A stretch of 64,000 nucleotides of DNA from Spongiivirga citrea. Lineage in GTDB: Bacteria; Bacteroidota; Bacteroidia; Flavobacteriales; Flavobacteriaceae. Below the pieces are notes generated by a model. The model did no database searches and was not told the origin of the DNA. It saw only the letters and a list, made by a program, of their open reading frames with translations. Numbering within the stretch: position 1 is the stretch's first letter; every line of letters begins with the position of its first letter. Positions 55,078 through 64,000 of the stretch are shown piece by piece. The position numbers and the translations under genes were made by a program. The stretch spans positions 248,001 to 312,000 of the forward strand of contig NZ_JAABOQ010000003.1 in the NCBI RefSeq assembly GCF_010671565.1, given 5' to 3'.

Positions 55078-56235
55078 TTATTCTACCCAGGACTTATGAT
55101 AGGTTTCATCAGCAATTTTCATAGCTTCTTCGGTAACTTGCAAAGGCTTAAAAGTATCAACCATTACTGCCAGTTCTTCGGTTGATTTTTTCCCAATACT
55201 GCGTTCCGTCGCTCCTGGGTGAGGACCATGGGGAATTCCCGCTGGGTGTAACGAAATGTGTCCGGCTTCAATATCATTTCTACTCATAAAGTCACCATCG
55301 ACATAATACAATACCTCATCACTATCTATATTACTATGGTTATAAGGTGCAGGAATTGCCTCAGGATGATAATCATACAATCTAGGGCAGAAGGAACAAA
55401 CTACAAATGCATCGGTCTCAAAAGTTTGGTGCACTGGTGGTGGTTGATGCACTCGACCAGTTATTGGCTCAAAATCATGAATTGAAAATGCGTATGGGTA
55501 GTTATAGCCATCATAGCCTACAACGTCAAAAGGATGTGTGGCATACACCATATCAAAAATCTCATCTTGCTTTTTGATCTTCATTAAGAAATCGCCTTTT
55601 TCATTATGCGTTTCTAACTCCTCTGGTCTACGCAAATCCCTTTCGCAAAAAGGTGAATGCTCTAGCAACTGACCAAACCAATTCCGGTAACGCTTTGGCG
55701 TGTAAATAGGTCTTCGTGACTCTACGATAAACAAGCGATTATCTTCATCATCAAATTCTATTTTGTAAATAATTCCGCGAGGGATAAGCAAGTAATCGCC
55801 ATATTTGAAATCGAGATTTCCCATGTGCGTCCTTAATTTCCCACTGCCTTTATGGATGAAGATTAATTCATCTGCGTCCGTATTTTTATAAAAATAATCA
55901 GTTTGCGACTGTTTTGGTGCTGCCAAAATAATGGTACAATCGCTATTGGTTAGAACAGCTTTTCTACTTTCCAAATAATCATTTTCGGTGGGTACTTGAA
56001 ATCCACGAAAGCGATATGAAGTCATATTATTAGCCTTCGCTATTTTAGGCGCTACACTATACTGTTTTTTAATTTCTTTTACCTGAGTAGGACGATGTTC
56101 GTGGTATAAATTAGATGACATCCCATCAAAACCGATCGTTCCAAAGAGCTGCTCGTAGTATAAACTCCCATCGGTTTTTTTGAAAATGGTATGACGTTTA
56201 TGAGGGATTTTACCCAGTTTATGATAGAATGGCAT
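55078..56235 (-). CDS. hmgA: Homogentisate 1,2-dioxygenase
   Basis: Opens the homogentisate ring to maleylacetoacetate; 385 residues. Metal-site blocks: VHQPPPVHQTFET, SNIDSDEVLYYVDGDF, and ISLHPAGIPHGPHPG. Other conserved blocks are DELIFIHKGSGKL and YLLIPRGIIYKI. With hpd it forms the tyrosine degradation route; maleylacetoacetate isomerase and fumarylacetoacetase are not in the window. Confidence 0.93.
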   Translation of the reverse strand: MPFYHKLGKIPHKRHTIFKKTDGSLYYEQLFGTIGFDGMSSNLYHEHRPTQVKEIKKQYSVAPKIAKANNMTSYRFRGFQVPTENDYLESRKAVLTNSDCTIILAAPKQSQTDYFYKNTDADELIFIHKGSGKLRTHMGNLDFKYGDYLLIPRGIIYKIEFDDEDNRLFIVESRRPIYTPKRYRNWFGQLLEHSPFCERDLRRPEELETHNEKGDFLMKIKKQDEIFDMVYATHPFDVVGYDGYNYPYAFSIHDFEPITGRVHQPPPVHQTFETDAFVVCSFCPRLYDYHPEAIPAPYNHSNIDSDEVLYYVDGDFMSRNDIEAGHISLHPAGIPHGPHPGATERSIGKKSTEELAVMVDTFKPLQVTEEAMKIADETYHKSWVE

Positions 56236-56312
56236 AACGAAATCGATTTAGATAACAAATATCGGAAAAGATTATCGAACATTTCAGTCCTAAATGTTAC
56301 AGAATTCGAGTT

Positions 56313-58538
56313 TTAAAACCAGAAACCAAGATTAAAAAATACATTATCGTTTTTGCCTTCAGGACTCCAGGCATATTTTATTTCAATAGGACCCAAAAAG
56401 GTTTCTAACCCGTATCCTATGGCATAACCGCTAAAGTTTGGCTCTGTAAACCATTCACCATCATTAAAGATGCTAATACCAGCATTGGCATAGTTGGCTT
56501 CAAAATTGATATGGTTTTTATCAAAAAACTCATAGTCCAACTTTATGTTACCCTTTATAAAACTATCCCCACCAAAACTTAAAAAATCATAGCCAAAGAA
56601 TGGCATAAAGTTATTGATCAGATTATTACCATACCCGCCTAAAACAAAGTCAAAGGATTGCACATCACTTATCCCTATTTTGAATCCCATTGATGATCCT
56701 AATCCCACAGTAAGTTGATCAGAAACGGGAATTGCTGCTCCAATTTCACCTTTAACAACAGCGAATTCGCTAAAATTATCATTAAAATCGGATGAGAATA
56801 GATATAAGTGCCCATCGCCTTCGAAATAAAGGCCGCGATGCGGAAAATACTTACTATCGTAAGTGTCAAAACGCAATTGTGAAAATACACTCCCGTAATC
56901 GCTATTATCAAAAACCAAGTTTTCATCAGAGTTATCAGATAAATTAGGAGTGTCGTATTTCAATCGTTTGTGTTCTGCACCGACTGAAAAGGAAAACTCT
57001 TCCTTAATAACAGTTTCAATATAAAACTGATTTGTAAAGTCGCTTACATCTAATTCTATTTTATTTAATCCCAACATTAAGCCCATATCATCGGTCAAAA
57101 CATCGGCCTGTATGTTTTGCTTAAAGCTATTATATCGCGATCTAAGTCCGATACTCCAATACCGACCTTTATCAATATAGTATTCAAAGTTATACCGCAA
57201 ATTGTCTCCCAAAATAAGATCTAAAGAAGCTACATCATTATCTAAAAACAGTCGTTTTTTAGTGAAATTTACCATTGCAGCGCTTTTGTACAAGTTATCG
57301 TAATGAAGCCCAAAACGCAAGAACGAACTACCCTCACTTTTGTTCAAGTACAGGATCAAATTATCTATATCCTTTGTTTGTTGAAAACGATAGCGAATAC
57401 TTTTAAAGTTGCCTGTTGCAGCCAAATTACTAATACCTTGATCTAGTTTTTCGAAAGAAATAGTGTCAGGAGTATTAATTCGTAATTTGCCCGTGACATA
57501 GCCTCTCGGGTATTTTTGATCACCCAGAACAACAACATTTTTTATGAATACTTCTGGAGCCGACGAGGGTAATTTTTCCTTTATATAAGGTTCATCTTGT
57601 TTAGCTTGAAGTGCTTTAAGCTTATTTATTTCAGCTAGTGCTTCAATTTTTCCTTTGCGAATAATCTCAGTTCCTTCTTCAAATGAAATAACCGTAAAAT
57701 CACTAATATCTGGCTTGATATAGACATCCGTTTGCAATGACTTCAATTTCATATCGGTTATGGTTCGGTAATTATTTATCTGCAATAAGATATCTGGCGC
57801 GCTTTTTAGCTGTTCTCTATTACGTAAGTCATCTTGTACATCCACACCTATAACGACTGTCGCACCCATTTCCTTCACCAAATTAATGGGATAGTTATTT
57901 GTAACACCTCCATCGATAAGCATTTGTCCGTCCAGTTCGAAAGGCTCAAAAAGTGAGGGGAATGCACCGCTTGCGCTTATTGCATCTGCTAGATACCCTT
58001 TATCTAGTTTTACTGCTTGACCTGTTTCAACATCGGTTGCAATACAAAAAAATGGGATTGGAAGGTCACGAAAATCGTTGACATCGCTTACATGTTTCGT
58101 GAGTTGAGCAATGAGCCCAAACACATTTTGCCCCTTCGATAAGCCAGAAGGAAAGCTCACTTTAAAATTTTCAAACGGAACTGTAACAGCGTAGCGCTCT
58201 GTATCTTCTTTCTCGTAAAAGGTCTTGGCCGAACGAGGCAGATTATCTTGTATTACTTTAGCAAAATCTACGGCATTAAATATAGAATCAAGCTGATTAC
58301 CAGTATAACCCGATGCATAAAGACCTCCTACAATTGCACCCATACTGGTACCACCAATATAGTCGATCTTGATCCCCAGGCTATCAATAACCTTGAGTAC
58401 CCCGATATGAGCAAGTCCCTTTGCTCCGCCACCACTTAAAACCAACCCGATTTTTTGCTTTAGTGGCTCAGTCTGCTCTTGAGATATACCCAACAAACTG
58501 ATGCACAGAAACGCTACAAATAAGACCTTTTTAAGCAT
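56313..58538 (-). CDS. Patatin-like phospholipase with POTRA and outer-membrane barrel
   Basis: A 741-residue protein: signal peptide, patatin domain (about 28-225) with LVLSGGGAKGLAHIGV, GGTSMGA (catalytic Ser) and DGGVTNNYP (Asp), a POTRA-like segment (about 330-390; VFIKNVVVLGDQKYPRGYV), and a BamA-type barrel ending in VFFNLGFWF. The layout is that of type Vd autotransporters (PlpD), but with the barrel typical of Bacteroidota. The start at 58538 overlaps the end of uvrC by 8 bases. Likely a surface or periplasm-facing lipase. Confidence 0.88.
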   Translation of the reverse strand: MLKKVLFVAFLCISLLGISQEQTEPLKQKIGLVLSGGGAKGLAHIGVLKVIDSLGIKIDYIGGTSMGAIVGGLYASGYTGNQLDSIFNAVDFAKVIQDNLPRSAKTFYEKEDTERYAVTVPFENFKVSFPSGLSKGQNVFGLIAQLTKHVSDVNDFRDLPIPFFCIATDVETGQAVKLDKGYLADAISASGAFPSLFEPFELDGQMLIDGGVTNNYPINLVKEMGATVVIGVDVQDDLRNREQLKSAPDILLQINNYRTITDMKLKSLQTDVYIKPDISDFTVISFEEGTEIIRKGKIEALAEINKLKALQAKQDEPYIKEKLPSSAPEVFIKNVVVLGDQKYPRGYVTGKLRINTPDTISFEKLDQGISNLAATGNFKSIRYRFQQTKDIDNLILYLNKSEGSSFLRFGLHYDNLYKSAAMVNFTKKRLFLDNDVASLDLILGDNLRYNFEYYIDKGRYWSIGLRSRYNSFKQNIQADVLTDDMGLMLGLNKIELDVSDFTNQFYIETVIKEEFSFSVGAEHKRLKYDTPNLSDNSDENLVFDNSDYGSVFSQLRFDTYDSKYFPHRGLYFEGDGHLYLFSSDFNDNFSEFAVVKGEIGAAIPVSDQLTVGLGSSMGFKIGISDVQSFDFVLGGYGNNLINNFMPFFGYDFLSFGGDSFIKGNIKLDYEFFDKNHINFEANYANAGISIFNDGEWFTEPNFSGYAIGYGLETFLGPIEIKYAWSPEGKNDNVFFNLGFWF

Positions 58539-60330
58539 TGTTATGTTCAAAATAGTTTTTGAGTTTCATAGCTTTCGACCTTCCTACAACTTCCTCTAAT
58601 TCATTAAATGAAGCGCCGGATACCCGCTTGGCTGATTTAAATTTTTTAAGCAGATTTTCTGCTGTTTGTTTTCCTATTCCGGGGATATTTTCTAACGAAT
58701 TTGTTATGGCAGCACTACTTCGTTTATTTCGATGAAATGTAATACCAAAACGGTGTGCTTCGTTACGTAAATATTGAATAATCTTTAAGGTTTCCGACTT
58801 TTTGTCGAGATACAAAGGGATAGGATCATCAGGATAAAACAACTCTTCTAATCTTTTTGCAATCCCTACAATAGCAATTGTACCTCGTAACCCCAATTTA
58901 TCTAAACTTTTTAATGCTGACGAAAGCTGTCCTTTTCCTCCATCAATGATGATTAATTGCGGTAAAGGTTGCTCTTCTTCAACCAATCTTTTATAACGGC
59001 GATAAACAACTTCTTCCATTGATGCGAAATCGTCAGGACCTTCGACTGTCTTAATGTTAAAATGACGGTAGTCCTTTTTGGAGGGTTTCCCATCTTTAAA
59101 AACAACACAAGCTGCAACCGGATGTGTTCCTTGAATGTTTGAGTTATCAAAGCATTCAATATGACGCGGTTCTTGGCTAAGCCTCAAATCCTTTCGCATT
59201 TGAGCCATTATGCGATTCGCATGCCTGTCAGGATCTGTTATCTTGACCTGTTTAAAGCGCTCCATTCGGTAGAATTTTGCGTTGCGTTCTGATAGTTCGA
59301 CAATGCGTCTTTTATCACCCAGTTTAGGAATAGTTACTTTAATTTTCTCACCAAGATCGACCGCGAAAGGAACATACACCTCTAAAGATTGGGAATTAAA
59401 GCGTTGGCGAATCTCAACTATCGCTAACTCGAGTAACTCTGTGTCGCTTTCTTCTAATTTCTTTTTAATTTCTAGTGTATGAGATCGAATAATCGAACCA
59501 TGTGCTATTTGCAGGAAATTAACGTATCCATAACTATCATCAGATACGATCGAGAATACGTCCACATTGGTAATCTTAGGATTCACGATGGTAGATTTTG
59601 CCTGATAGCCTTCAATAATTTCGATCTTGTCTTTTACTTTTTGCGCTTCTTCAAATCTCATTTCTGCGGCAAGTGTTTTCATTTGCCTTTTAAAATCTCC
59701 TAAAGATTCTTTAAAATTCCCTTTAATTATTTGCCTTATGGCAGCAATCCCTTCGTTGTACGATTCCTCATTCTGTTTTTGCTCGCATGGGCCCAGACAA
59801 TTTCCCAAATGGTACTCTAAACACAATTTGTATTTTCCTGCTTCTATTTTCTCTTTTGATAAATCGTAATTACAAGTGCGTAAAGGATACAAGCCTTTAA
59901 AAAGATCAAGCAATGCCCGGACCGTTTTTACGCTGGTATATGGTCCGAAATATTCTGATCCGTCTTTGACTAATTTACGAGTGAGAAATACTCTTGGAAA
60001 ACGTTCATTTTTTATACAAATCCAAGGGTAGGATTTATCATCTTTTAAAAGCACATTGTAGCGTGGCTGGTACTTTTTTATCAGATTGTTTTCTAATAAC
60101 AAAGCGTCAGTTTCAGTTGGGACTACGATATGCTGTATCTCGACTATTTTTTTGACTAAAATTCTGGTCTTGCCGTACTCGTGATTTTTCTGAAAGTAAG
60201 ATGAAACGCGCTTTTTTAAATTCTTTGCTTTACCAACATAGATAACAACCCCATTTTTATCATAAAATTGATATACCCCAGGACTATTGGGCAATGTATC
60301 TAACTGAAGTTGAAGCGAGGGTGCGTCCAT
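58531..60330 (-). CDS. uvrC: Excinuclease ABC subunit C
   Basis: A 599-residue nucleotide-excision repair nuclease: N-terminal GIY-YIG domain (about 12-95; GVYQFYDKNGVVIYVGKAKN), the Cys-rich patch CLEYHLGNCLGPC, UVR helix (about 200-240), C-terminal RNase H-like nuclease (about 380-520; CFDNSNIQGTHPVAACVVF, IIDGGKGQLSSAL) and HhH repeats at the end. Upstream of the patatin gene, which it overlaps. Confidence 0.96.
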   Translation of the reverse strand: MDAPSLQLQLDTLPNSPGVYQFYDKNGVVIYVGKAKNLKKRVSSYFQKNHEYGKTRILVKKIVEIQHIVVPTETDALLLENNLIKKYQPRYNVLLKDDKSYPWICIKNERFPRVFLTRKLVKDGSEYFGPYTSVKTVRALLDLFKGLYPLRTCNYDLSKEKIEAGKYKLCLEYHLGNCLGPCEQKQNEESYNEGIAAIRQIIKGNFKESLGDFKRQMKTLAAEMRFEEAQKVKDKIEIIEGYQAKSTIVNPKITNVDVFSIVSDDSYGYVNFLQIAHGSIIRSHTLEIKKKLEESDTELLELAIVEIRQRFNSQSLEVYVPFAVDLGEKIKVTIPKLGDKRRIVELSERNAKFYRMERFKQVKITDPDRHANRIMAQMRKDLRLSQEPRHIECFDNSNIQGTHPVAACVVFKDGKPSKKDYRHFNIKTVEGPDDFASMEEVVYRRYKRLVEEEQPLPQLIIIDGGKGQLSSALKSLDKLGLRGTIAIVGIAKRLEELFYPDDPIPLYLDKKSETLKIIQYLRNEAHRFGITFHRNKRSSAAITNSLENIPGIGKQTAENLLKKFKSAKRVSGASFNELEEVVGRSKAMKLKNYFEHNNA

Positions 60331-60398
60331 CAGGATAAAATTATGATTTGATGCCAGAGTGTGCTACTATTCAATTAGTTTTAATAAAAGTTTAATGT

Positions 60399-60953
60399 TT
60401 AGATCATTGTCTTTACCAAATCTTTAGCTTCCATGATTGGCCATGATGCATCATGCAAATAACTCTCGGTCGTTGCGCCCTCAAATAAGATGTACACTTT
60501 ATTTGCTATTGAATGCGCATCGTCCCGATATAGATTTTCTTTGACTAGGTTTTTAATATATGAGCGAAATCGCTCCTTAAAATCAGCTATTTCTTTGCGT
60601 AACTTTTCATTGTCCTTAGATATTTCCGCTAAAGCATTTGTGCTCCATGATCCACGAAAATCGGTATCTCGATATACCTCTAACAAATAATCAAACAAAC
60701 AAATAATTTGATCACGCCCTTGCACACGCATTTCAACAAAATTCTGTAGATCGATAAAAAAATTATTCTCTTTGCGCTTTAAGTATGCAAGCAGCAAGTC
60801 ATCTTTTGTCCTAAAATGTGCATATAAACTTGCCTTGGCAACATTGGCATTCTCAATAACTTCGTTTATACCCGTTGTATTATACCCCTTTTGATAAAAT
60901 AACAAGGAGGCAGCACTAATAAGCCGCTCTCTTGCTGGCATTGCTTTTCCCAT
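60399..60953 (-). CDS. TetR/AcrR-family regulator
   Basis: A 184-residue repressor with the TetR helix-turn-helix at about residues 8-55 (INEVIENANVAKASLYAHFR) and a helical C-terminal ligand-binding domain. The frame opens with TTG at 60959, but ATG at 60953 (MGKAMPARERLI) is the start. The genes it controls are not evident. Confidence 0.85.
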   Translation of the reverse strand: MGKAMPARERLISAASLLFYQKGYNTTGINEVIENANVAKASLYAHFRTKDDLLLAYLKRKENNFFIDLQNFVEMRVQGRDQIICLFDYLLEVYRDTDFRGSWSTNALAEISKDNEKLRKEIADFKERFRSYIKNLVKENLYRDDAHSIANKVYILFEGATTESYLHDASWPIMEAKDLVKTMI

Positions 60954-61031
60954 ACTCAAATTTACAAAAAACCAAAAGGAGGTAGACCGTTGTGTCTATG
61001 TTTAATCCACTATTTATTAACCATTTATAAA

Positions 61032-61064
61032 TTGTAGGGTTTTAACTCCAATTTTATATATTTG
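61032..61064 (+). promoter_or_regulatory. Promoter of the histidine kinase gene
   Basis: TTG (61032-61034), 22 bases, TATATTTG (61057-61064). The only start codon further up, TTG at 61062, lies inside this -7 element, so ATG 61098 is the start. Confidence 0.6.
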
Positions 61065-61097
61065 TTTGAAGTTAAATATTTGTTACCCCCAAACAAT

Positions 61098-62546
61098 ATG
61101 ACCCTAAAATCTACTTTGCAGCCTTCGCTAAGGCTTTTACGTAATCGACCTATTTGGGAAGAAAAAGTCACCTCTGTCAACACGACTTGGAAATCGCTTT
61201 TCTGCTTTCTAAATATTAGTTGCGAAGGAATCGATGATCTGCCAACATACTTTTTTGAAAATGTAATCCATCTGGATGATCGTGATCATTTTTCTGACCT
61301 CATTAACGCTTTCTTTCAACAACAAGAACGCTTTACCTACAAGGTGCGCATAAAACGCAAAAACAATTCTTATGCCTTGTTTGAATGTAAAGGCAAAGCT
61401 GAGTTGGTAGAATCGGCTTACGAGTTGACCTTGCGTATGAAACGCACATCAACTTCTAAGTCTAACGTTCATGATCCTGACAAATCTGATTTCTTTTACA
61501 AAGAAACCGCGAATATGACGCAAACCGGAGGATGGATGGTTGATGCTGAAACGCTTGAGGTATTTTGGGATGAACAAACAAAAAAAATATACGACGTAAC
61601 TTTCAATTACCGGCCTCAATTTGACGAAGTGATTCGTTTTTATACAGCCGAACATCAAGAGCTGTTACAAAGTGCTTTTCAAAAATGTATTCAGGAAGGC
61701 ATCCATTATGATATGGAACTTCAACTGCAGCGAGAAGACGGCGAAACTACTTGGATTCGAACCAAAGGCAAACCAGTTTATGATGATGATCACAATATAA
61801 TTAAGGCCAGAGGTATCATTCAAAACATAGATCGCCAAAAAAGAAAAGAAATTAAGCTAAAAGAGTCGTTTGATATTATTTTAAAACAAAACGAGCGCCT
61901 TTTTAATTTTGCTCATATTGTATCACATAATCTGCGTTCACACTCCGGGAATTTCGAATTAATTCTTGGACTTTTAAATGACCCGGATATTAATAAAACA
62001 GATAAGCAAGAATACACTGAGAACCTTCAATTGGTCTCAAATAGTCTTAACGAAACGATTGCTCATTTAAATGAAGTCGTCAACATGCACGACGATCATG
62101 ATGAGAAAGTTGCTATTAATATAAATGACTGTTTTTCAACAATACAAAACGCAATTCATCAAATTATTATCGCCAATAACGCCAAAATAATTACTAACTT
62201 TGAGGTAACACATATAGACCATATCCCAGCCTATCTAGACAGTATTTTACTTAATTTGCTAACCAATGCAATCAAGTATAAACATCCTTCTAGAGAGCCA
62301 GAAATTACGGTTAGCACTTTTAAAGAAAATAACAGAACAGTGTTAACTATAAGTGACAATGGTTTAGGAATTGATCTTGTAAAAAATGAACATAAGCTTT
62401 TTGGAATGTATAAGACATTTCACGGTAATGAAGACGCCCGAGGTATCGGGTTATTTATGACCAAAAGCCAGGTAGAAGCCCTTAATGGAAGTATTGAAGT
62501 TACAAGTGAACCCAATTTAGGCTCTACATTTAAAATTATCTTTTAA
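61098..62546 (+). CDS. PAS-domain sensor histidine kinase
   Basis: A 482-residue cytoplasmic sensor kinase: PAS modules (about 15-110 and about 140-250; ETTWIRTKGKPVYDDDHNII), a phospho-acceptor His in HIVSHNLRSHSGN, and an ATPase domain with LLNLLTNAIKYKH, ISDNGLGID and GIGLFMTKSQVEALNG. No membrane helix is seen. It forms a pair with the response regulator 5 bases downstream. Start chosen from the promoter position. Confidence 0.9.
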   Translation: MTLKSTLQPSLRLLRNRPIWEEKVTSVNTTWKSLFCFLNISCEGIDDLPTYFFENVIHLDDRDHFSDLINAFFQQQERFTYKVRIKRKNNSYALFECKGKAELVESAYELTLRMKRTSTSKSNVHDPDKSDFFYKETANMTQTGGWMVDAETLEVFWDEQTKKIYDVTFNYRPQFDEVIRFYTAEHQELLQSAFQKCIQEGIHYDMELQLQREDGETTWIRTKGKPVYDDDHNIIKARGIIQNIDRQKRKEIKLKESFDIILKQNERLFNFAHIVSHNLRSHSGNFELILGLLNDPDINKTDKQEYTENLQLVSNSLNETIAHLNEVVNMHDDHDEKVAININDCFSTIQNAIHQIIIANNAKIITNFEVTHIDHIPAYLDSILLNLLTNAIKYKHPSREPEITVSTFKENNRTVLTISDNGLGIDLVKNEHKLFGMYKTFHGNEDARGIGLFMTKSQVEALNGSIEVTSEPNLGSTFKIIF

Positions 62547-62551
62547 CCCAT

Positions 62552-62968
62552 ATGTCTCAGACAAAGCCCGGCCTGACTTGTATTATTGATGATGACAACC
62601 TTTACTTGAAAATAGTAAGCCGTATTATTGAAAGTAAAGACCTTTGTAAAGAAATTGTCATTTTTAAAAATGGTAAAGAAGCGATCGACCATTTTAGTAG
62701 CATCGTTCAACAGCCTGAAGCAAAACGAGTGCCCGATGTTATATTTCTTGATCTAAACATGCCAGTTATGGACGGATGGGAGTTTTTAGAAGAATTTCTA
62801 AAAATTAATGCAGATGTCCGCAAGCGAATTACACTTTATGTGGTAAGCTCGTCTATCGACCCGAGGGACATTAACCGTGCAAAATCATTTGATACAGTCG
62901 AAGACTATTTGGTAAAACCATTATCCATTGATGCATTAAAAAAGGTTTTTTCTTTTGAAGATGAATAA
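62552..62968 (+). CDS. Response regulator receiver protein
   Basis: A 138-residue CheY-like receiver: acidic pocket IIDDDN, phospho-acceptor Asp in VIFLDLNMPVMDGW, the Thr/Ser switch in VVSSS, and Lys in YLVKPL. No output domain, so it works by protein interaction, probably downstream of the adjoining kinase. The next gene overlaps its end by 8 bases. Confidence 0.92.
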   Translation: MSQTKPGLTCIIDDDNLYLKIVSRIIESKDLCKEIVIFKNGKEAIDHFSSIVQQPEAKRVPDVIFLDLNMPVMDGWEFLEEFLKINADVRKRITLYVVSSSIDPRDINRAKSFDTVEDYLVKPLSIDALKKVFSFEDE

Positions 62969-63536
62969 GAAAGCACTTCGTGATCATTATAAAAAACTAC
63001 GATCAATACTTAATGATATCGAAATAGATGAACGCAGTATAGCAATTGCAAATAGACTATTACAACTCTCCATTTGGGATTTTAGCTACTACCATCTTTT
63101 TCTTCCTATTGAAAAACAACGTGAAGTAGATACTGAGTTTGTCCTAAATATTTTATCGGGAAAAGATAAAAATGTGATCATTTCTAAAAGTGATTTCAAA
63201 GACCACAGCATGCAACATTTTTTGCTGACCGACAATACAAAAATCAAACCAAACAGCTATGGAATTCCGGAACCTGTCGATGGAATTGAAGTACCAATTT
63301 CTAAAATTGATGTTGTATTTGTACCACTTCTAGCATTCGACAAAAAAGGAAATAGAGTTGGATACGGAAAGGGATTCTATGATCGGTTTTTAAATCAATG
63401 CAGTGAGAAGACCCTTAAAATAGGTTTGTCTTTTTTTGATGCAGAAGAAGAAACAATTGATGTTTCAGAATTCGATAAGCCACTAGATTATTGCATTACG
63501 CCTAATAAGGCTTATTCATTTACTACTTCTGATTGA
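62961..63536 (+). CDS. 5-formyltetrahydrofolate cyclo-ligase
   Basis: ATP-dependent formation of 5,10-methenyl-THF; 191 residues. The substrate-binding blocks are FLPIEKQREVDTEF and the late GNRVGYGKGFYDRFL, characteristic of the family. ATG 62961 is the start; the frame's earlier TTG at 62955 lies within the response regulator. It overlaps the convergent lspA by 25 bases. Confidence 0.93.
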   Translation: MNKKALRDHYKKLRSILNDIEIDERSIAIANRLLQLSIWDFSYYHLFLPIEKQREVDTEFVLNILSGKDKNVIISKSDFKDHSMQHFLLTDNTKIKPNSYGIPEPVDGIEVPISKIDVVFVPLLAFDKKGNRVGYGKGFYDRFLNQCSEKTLKIGLSFFDAEEETIDVSEFDKPLDYCITPNKAYSFTTSD

Positions 63537-64000
63537 ACAGGTTTTGCAAAAGCCCTTTTATTAAATACTAGAAGAATTCCTACCGCAGTACTAATAGCCA
63601 TATCTGCAATATTAAAAACAGGATCGAAAAAGGTAAACCGCTTACCGCCCCAAACAGGAAACCAATCGGGCAAGGTGGTATCAATCATTGGGAATTGAAG
63701 CATATCAACTACACACCCTTGCATAAAACCAGCATATCCCTCGAAATTAGCTTGAGAAACTCCGCCATAGTCAACCCATCGATCTAGCTCGGCATTATAA
63801 ATAGTACCTGAGTCAAAAATATAGTTATAGAAAAGAGAATCGATAATATTACCGAAAGCGCCTGCAAAAATCAATGCGATTGAAATAATTAAAATCTTCG
63901 GTGCATTCTTTTTAATTGAACTATGCAGCCAATAAAAGATTCCTGCTATAGCAAATAACCTAAAAGTTGTTAAAATAATCTTTGATTGCGGCTCGGTTAC
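63512..64000 (-). CDS. lspA: Lipoprotein signal peptidase (5' end outside window)
   Basis: The frame is open to the last base, so the gene starts beyond the window; about 162 residues are visible, with no start codon. Conserved LspA blocks: FAGAFGNIIDSLFYNYI with the first catalytic Asp (GNIID) and FNIADMAISTAVG with the second Asp (FNIAD). Four membrane helices are expected; the N-terminal one lies upstream. It cleaves prolipoproteins, of which this window encodes many. Confidence 0.93.
   Translation of the reverse strand, partial: VTEPQSKIILTTFRLFAIAGIFYWLHSSIKKNAPKILIISIALIFAGAFGNIIDSLFYNYIFDSGTIYNAELDRWVDYGGVSQANFEGYAGFMQGCVVDMLQFPMIDTTLPDWFPVWGGKRFTFFDPVFNIADMAISTAVGILLVFNKRAFAKPVQSEVVNE

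Noticed and set aside
61062-61097. TTG start of the histidine kinase at 61062
   Set aside because: The codon is part of the -7 element TATATTTG; the ATG at 61098 is used instead.

Overview
The window is a stretch of chromosome from a member of the Bacteroidota, most likely a gliding or marine Flavobacteriaceae. The evidence is the gliding genes gldE and gldD behind mutY and ssb, two carboxypeptidase-like TonB-dependent receptors, many Cys-anchored lipoproteins, DUF5689, DUF3857 and DUF2975 proteins, AT-rich spacers, and promoters of the Bacteroidota type (TTG, 17-23 bases, TAnnTTTG) instead of sigma-70 boxes. Several genes can only start at TTG. No rRNA or tRNA gene, CRISPR array, prophage or classical insertion sequence was seen.

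Layout. 1-3.6 kb: the end of a TonB-dependent receptor and an SGNH-hydrolase lipoprotein. 3.7-12.4 kb: a sterol-desaturase-like membrane hydroxylase, atpD-atpC with a heptad tandem repeat between them, small membrane and lipoproteins, an M61 peptidase and acetyltransferase pair, an ankyrin protein, and a compact operon of two DUF2975 membrane proteins plus an XRE regulator. 12.5-23.1 kb: a dispersed biotin region (bioF, bioD, bioA, a ketoacyl synthase, bioB) interrupted by a LytTR regulator, an S41 peptidase, a GIY-YIG nuclease bracketed by palindromes, a Coa1-like protein and a YuaF/flotillin pair. 23.2-31 kb: a JmjC-like cupin protein, recX, ribonuclease G, a 29-residue basic protein, HU, then mutY-ssb-gldE-gldD. 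31-37.6 kb: a VOC protein, an AraC regulator, a class C beta-lactamase-like hydrolase, an amidohydrolase and a DUF3857 transglutaminase-like membrane protein. 37.7-44 kb: a DUF5689/lamin-tail lipoprotein, a TonB-dependent receptor and a secreted endonuclease-family enzyme, plausibly one surface system. 44-52.8 kb: a heme-b-like membrane protein, an Oar-like receptor, pgi, an M23 peptidase, a tryptophan-dioxygenase-family protein and a DUF3108 protein. 53-56.2 kb: a candidate small RNA, hpd and hmgA (tyrosine degradation). 56.3-64 kb: a patatin/outer-membrane-barrel protein, uvrC, a TetR regulator, a histidine kinase and response regulator, 5-formyl-THF cyclo-ligase and the 3' part of lspA.

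The most unusual item is a minimal unit between bioD and bioA: a 92-residue GIY-YIG nuclease gene bracketed by two direct copies of a palindrome, with a third inverted copy upstream. It looks like a REP-type mobile element using a GIY-YIG enzyme in place of a transposase. Other short dispersed elements appear elsewhere, one of them inserted in frame inside bioF. Also notable are a promoter-to-terminator small RNA next to hpd and a structured leader before bioB.
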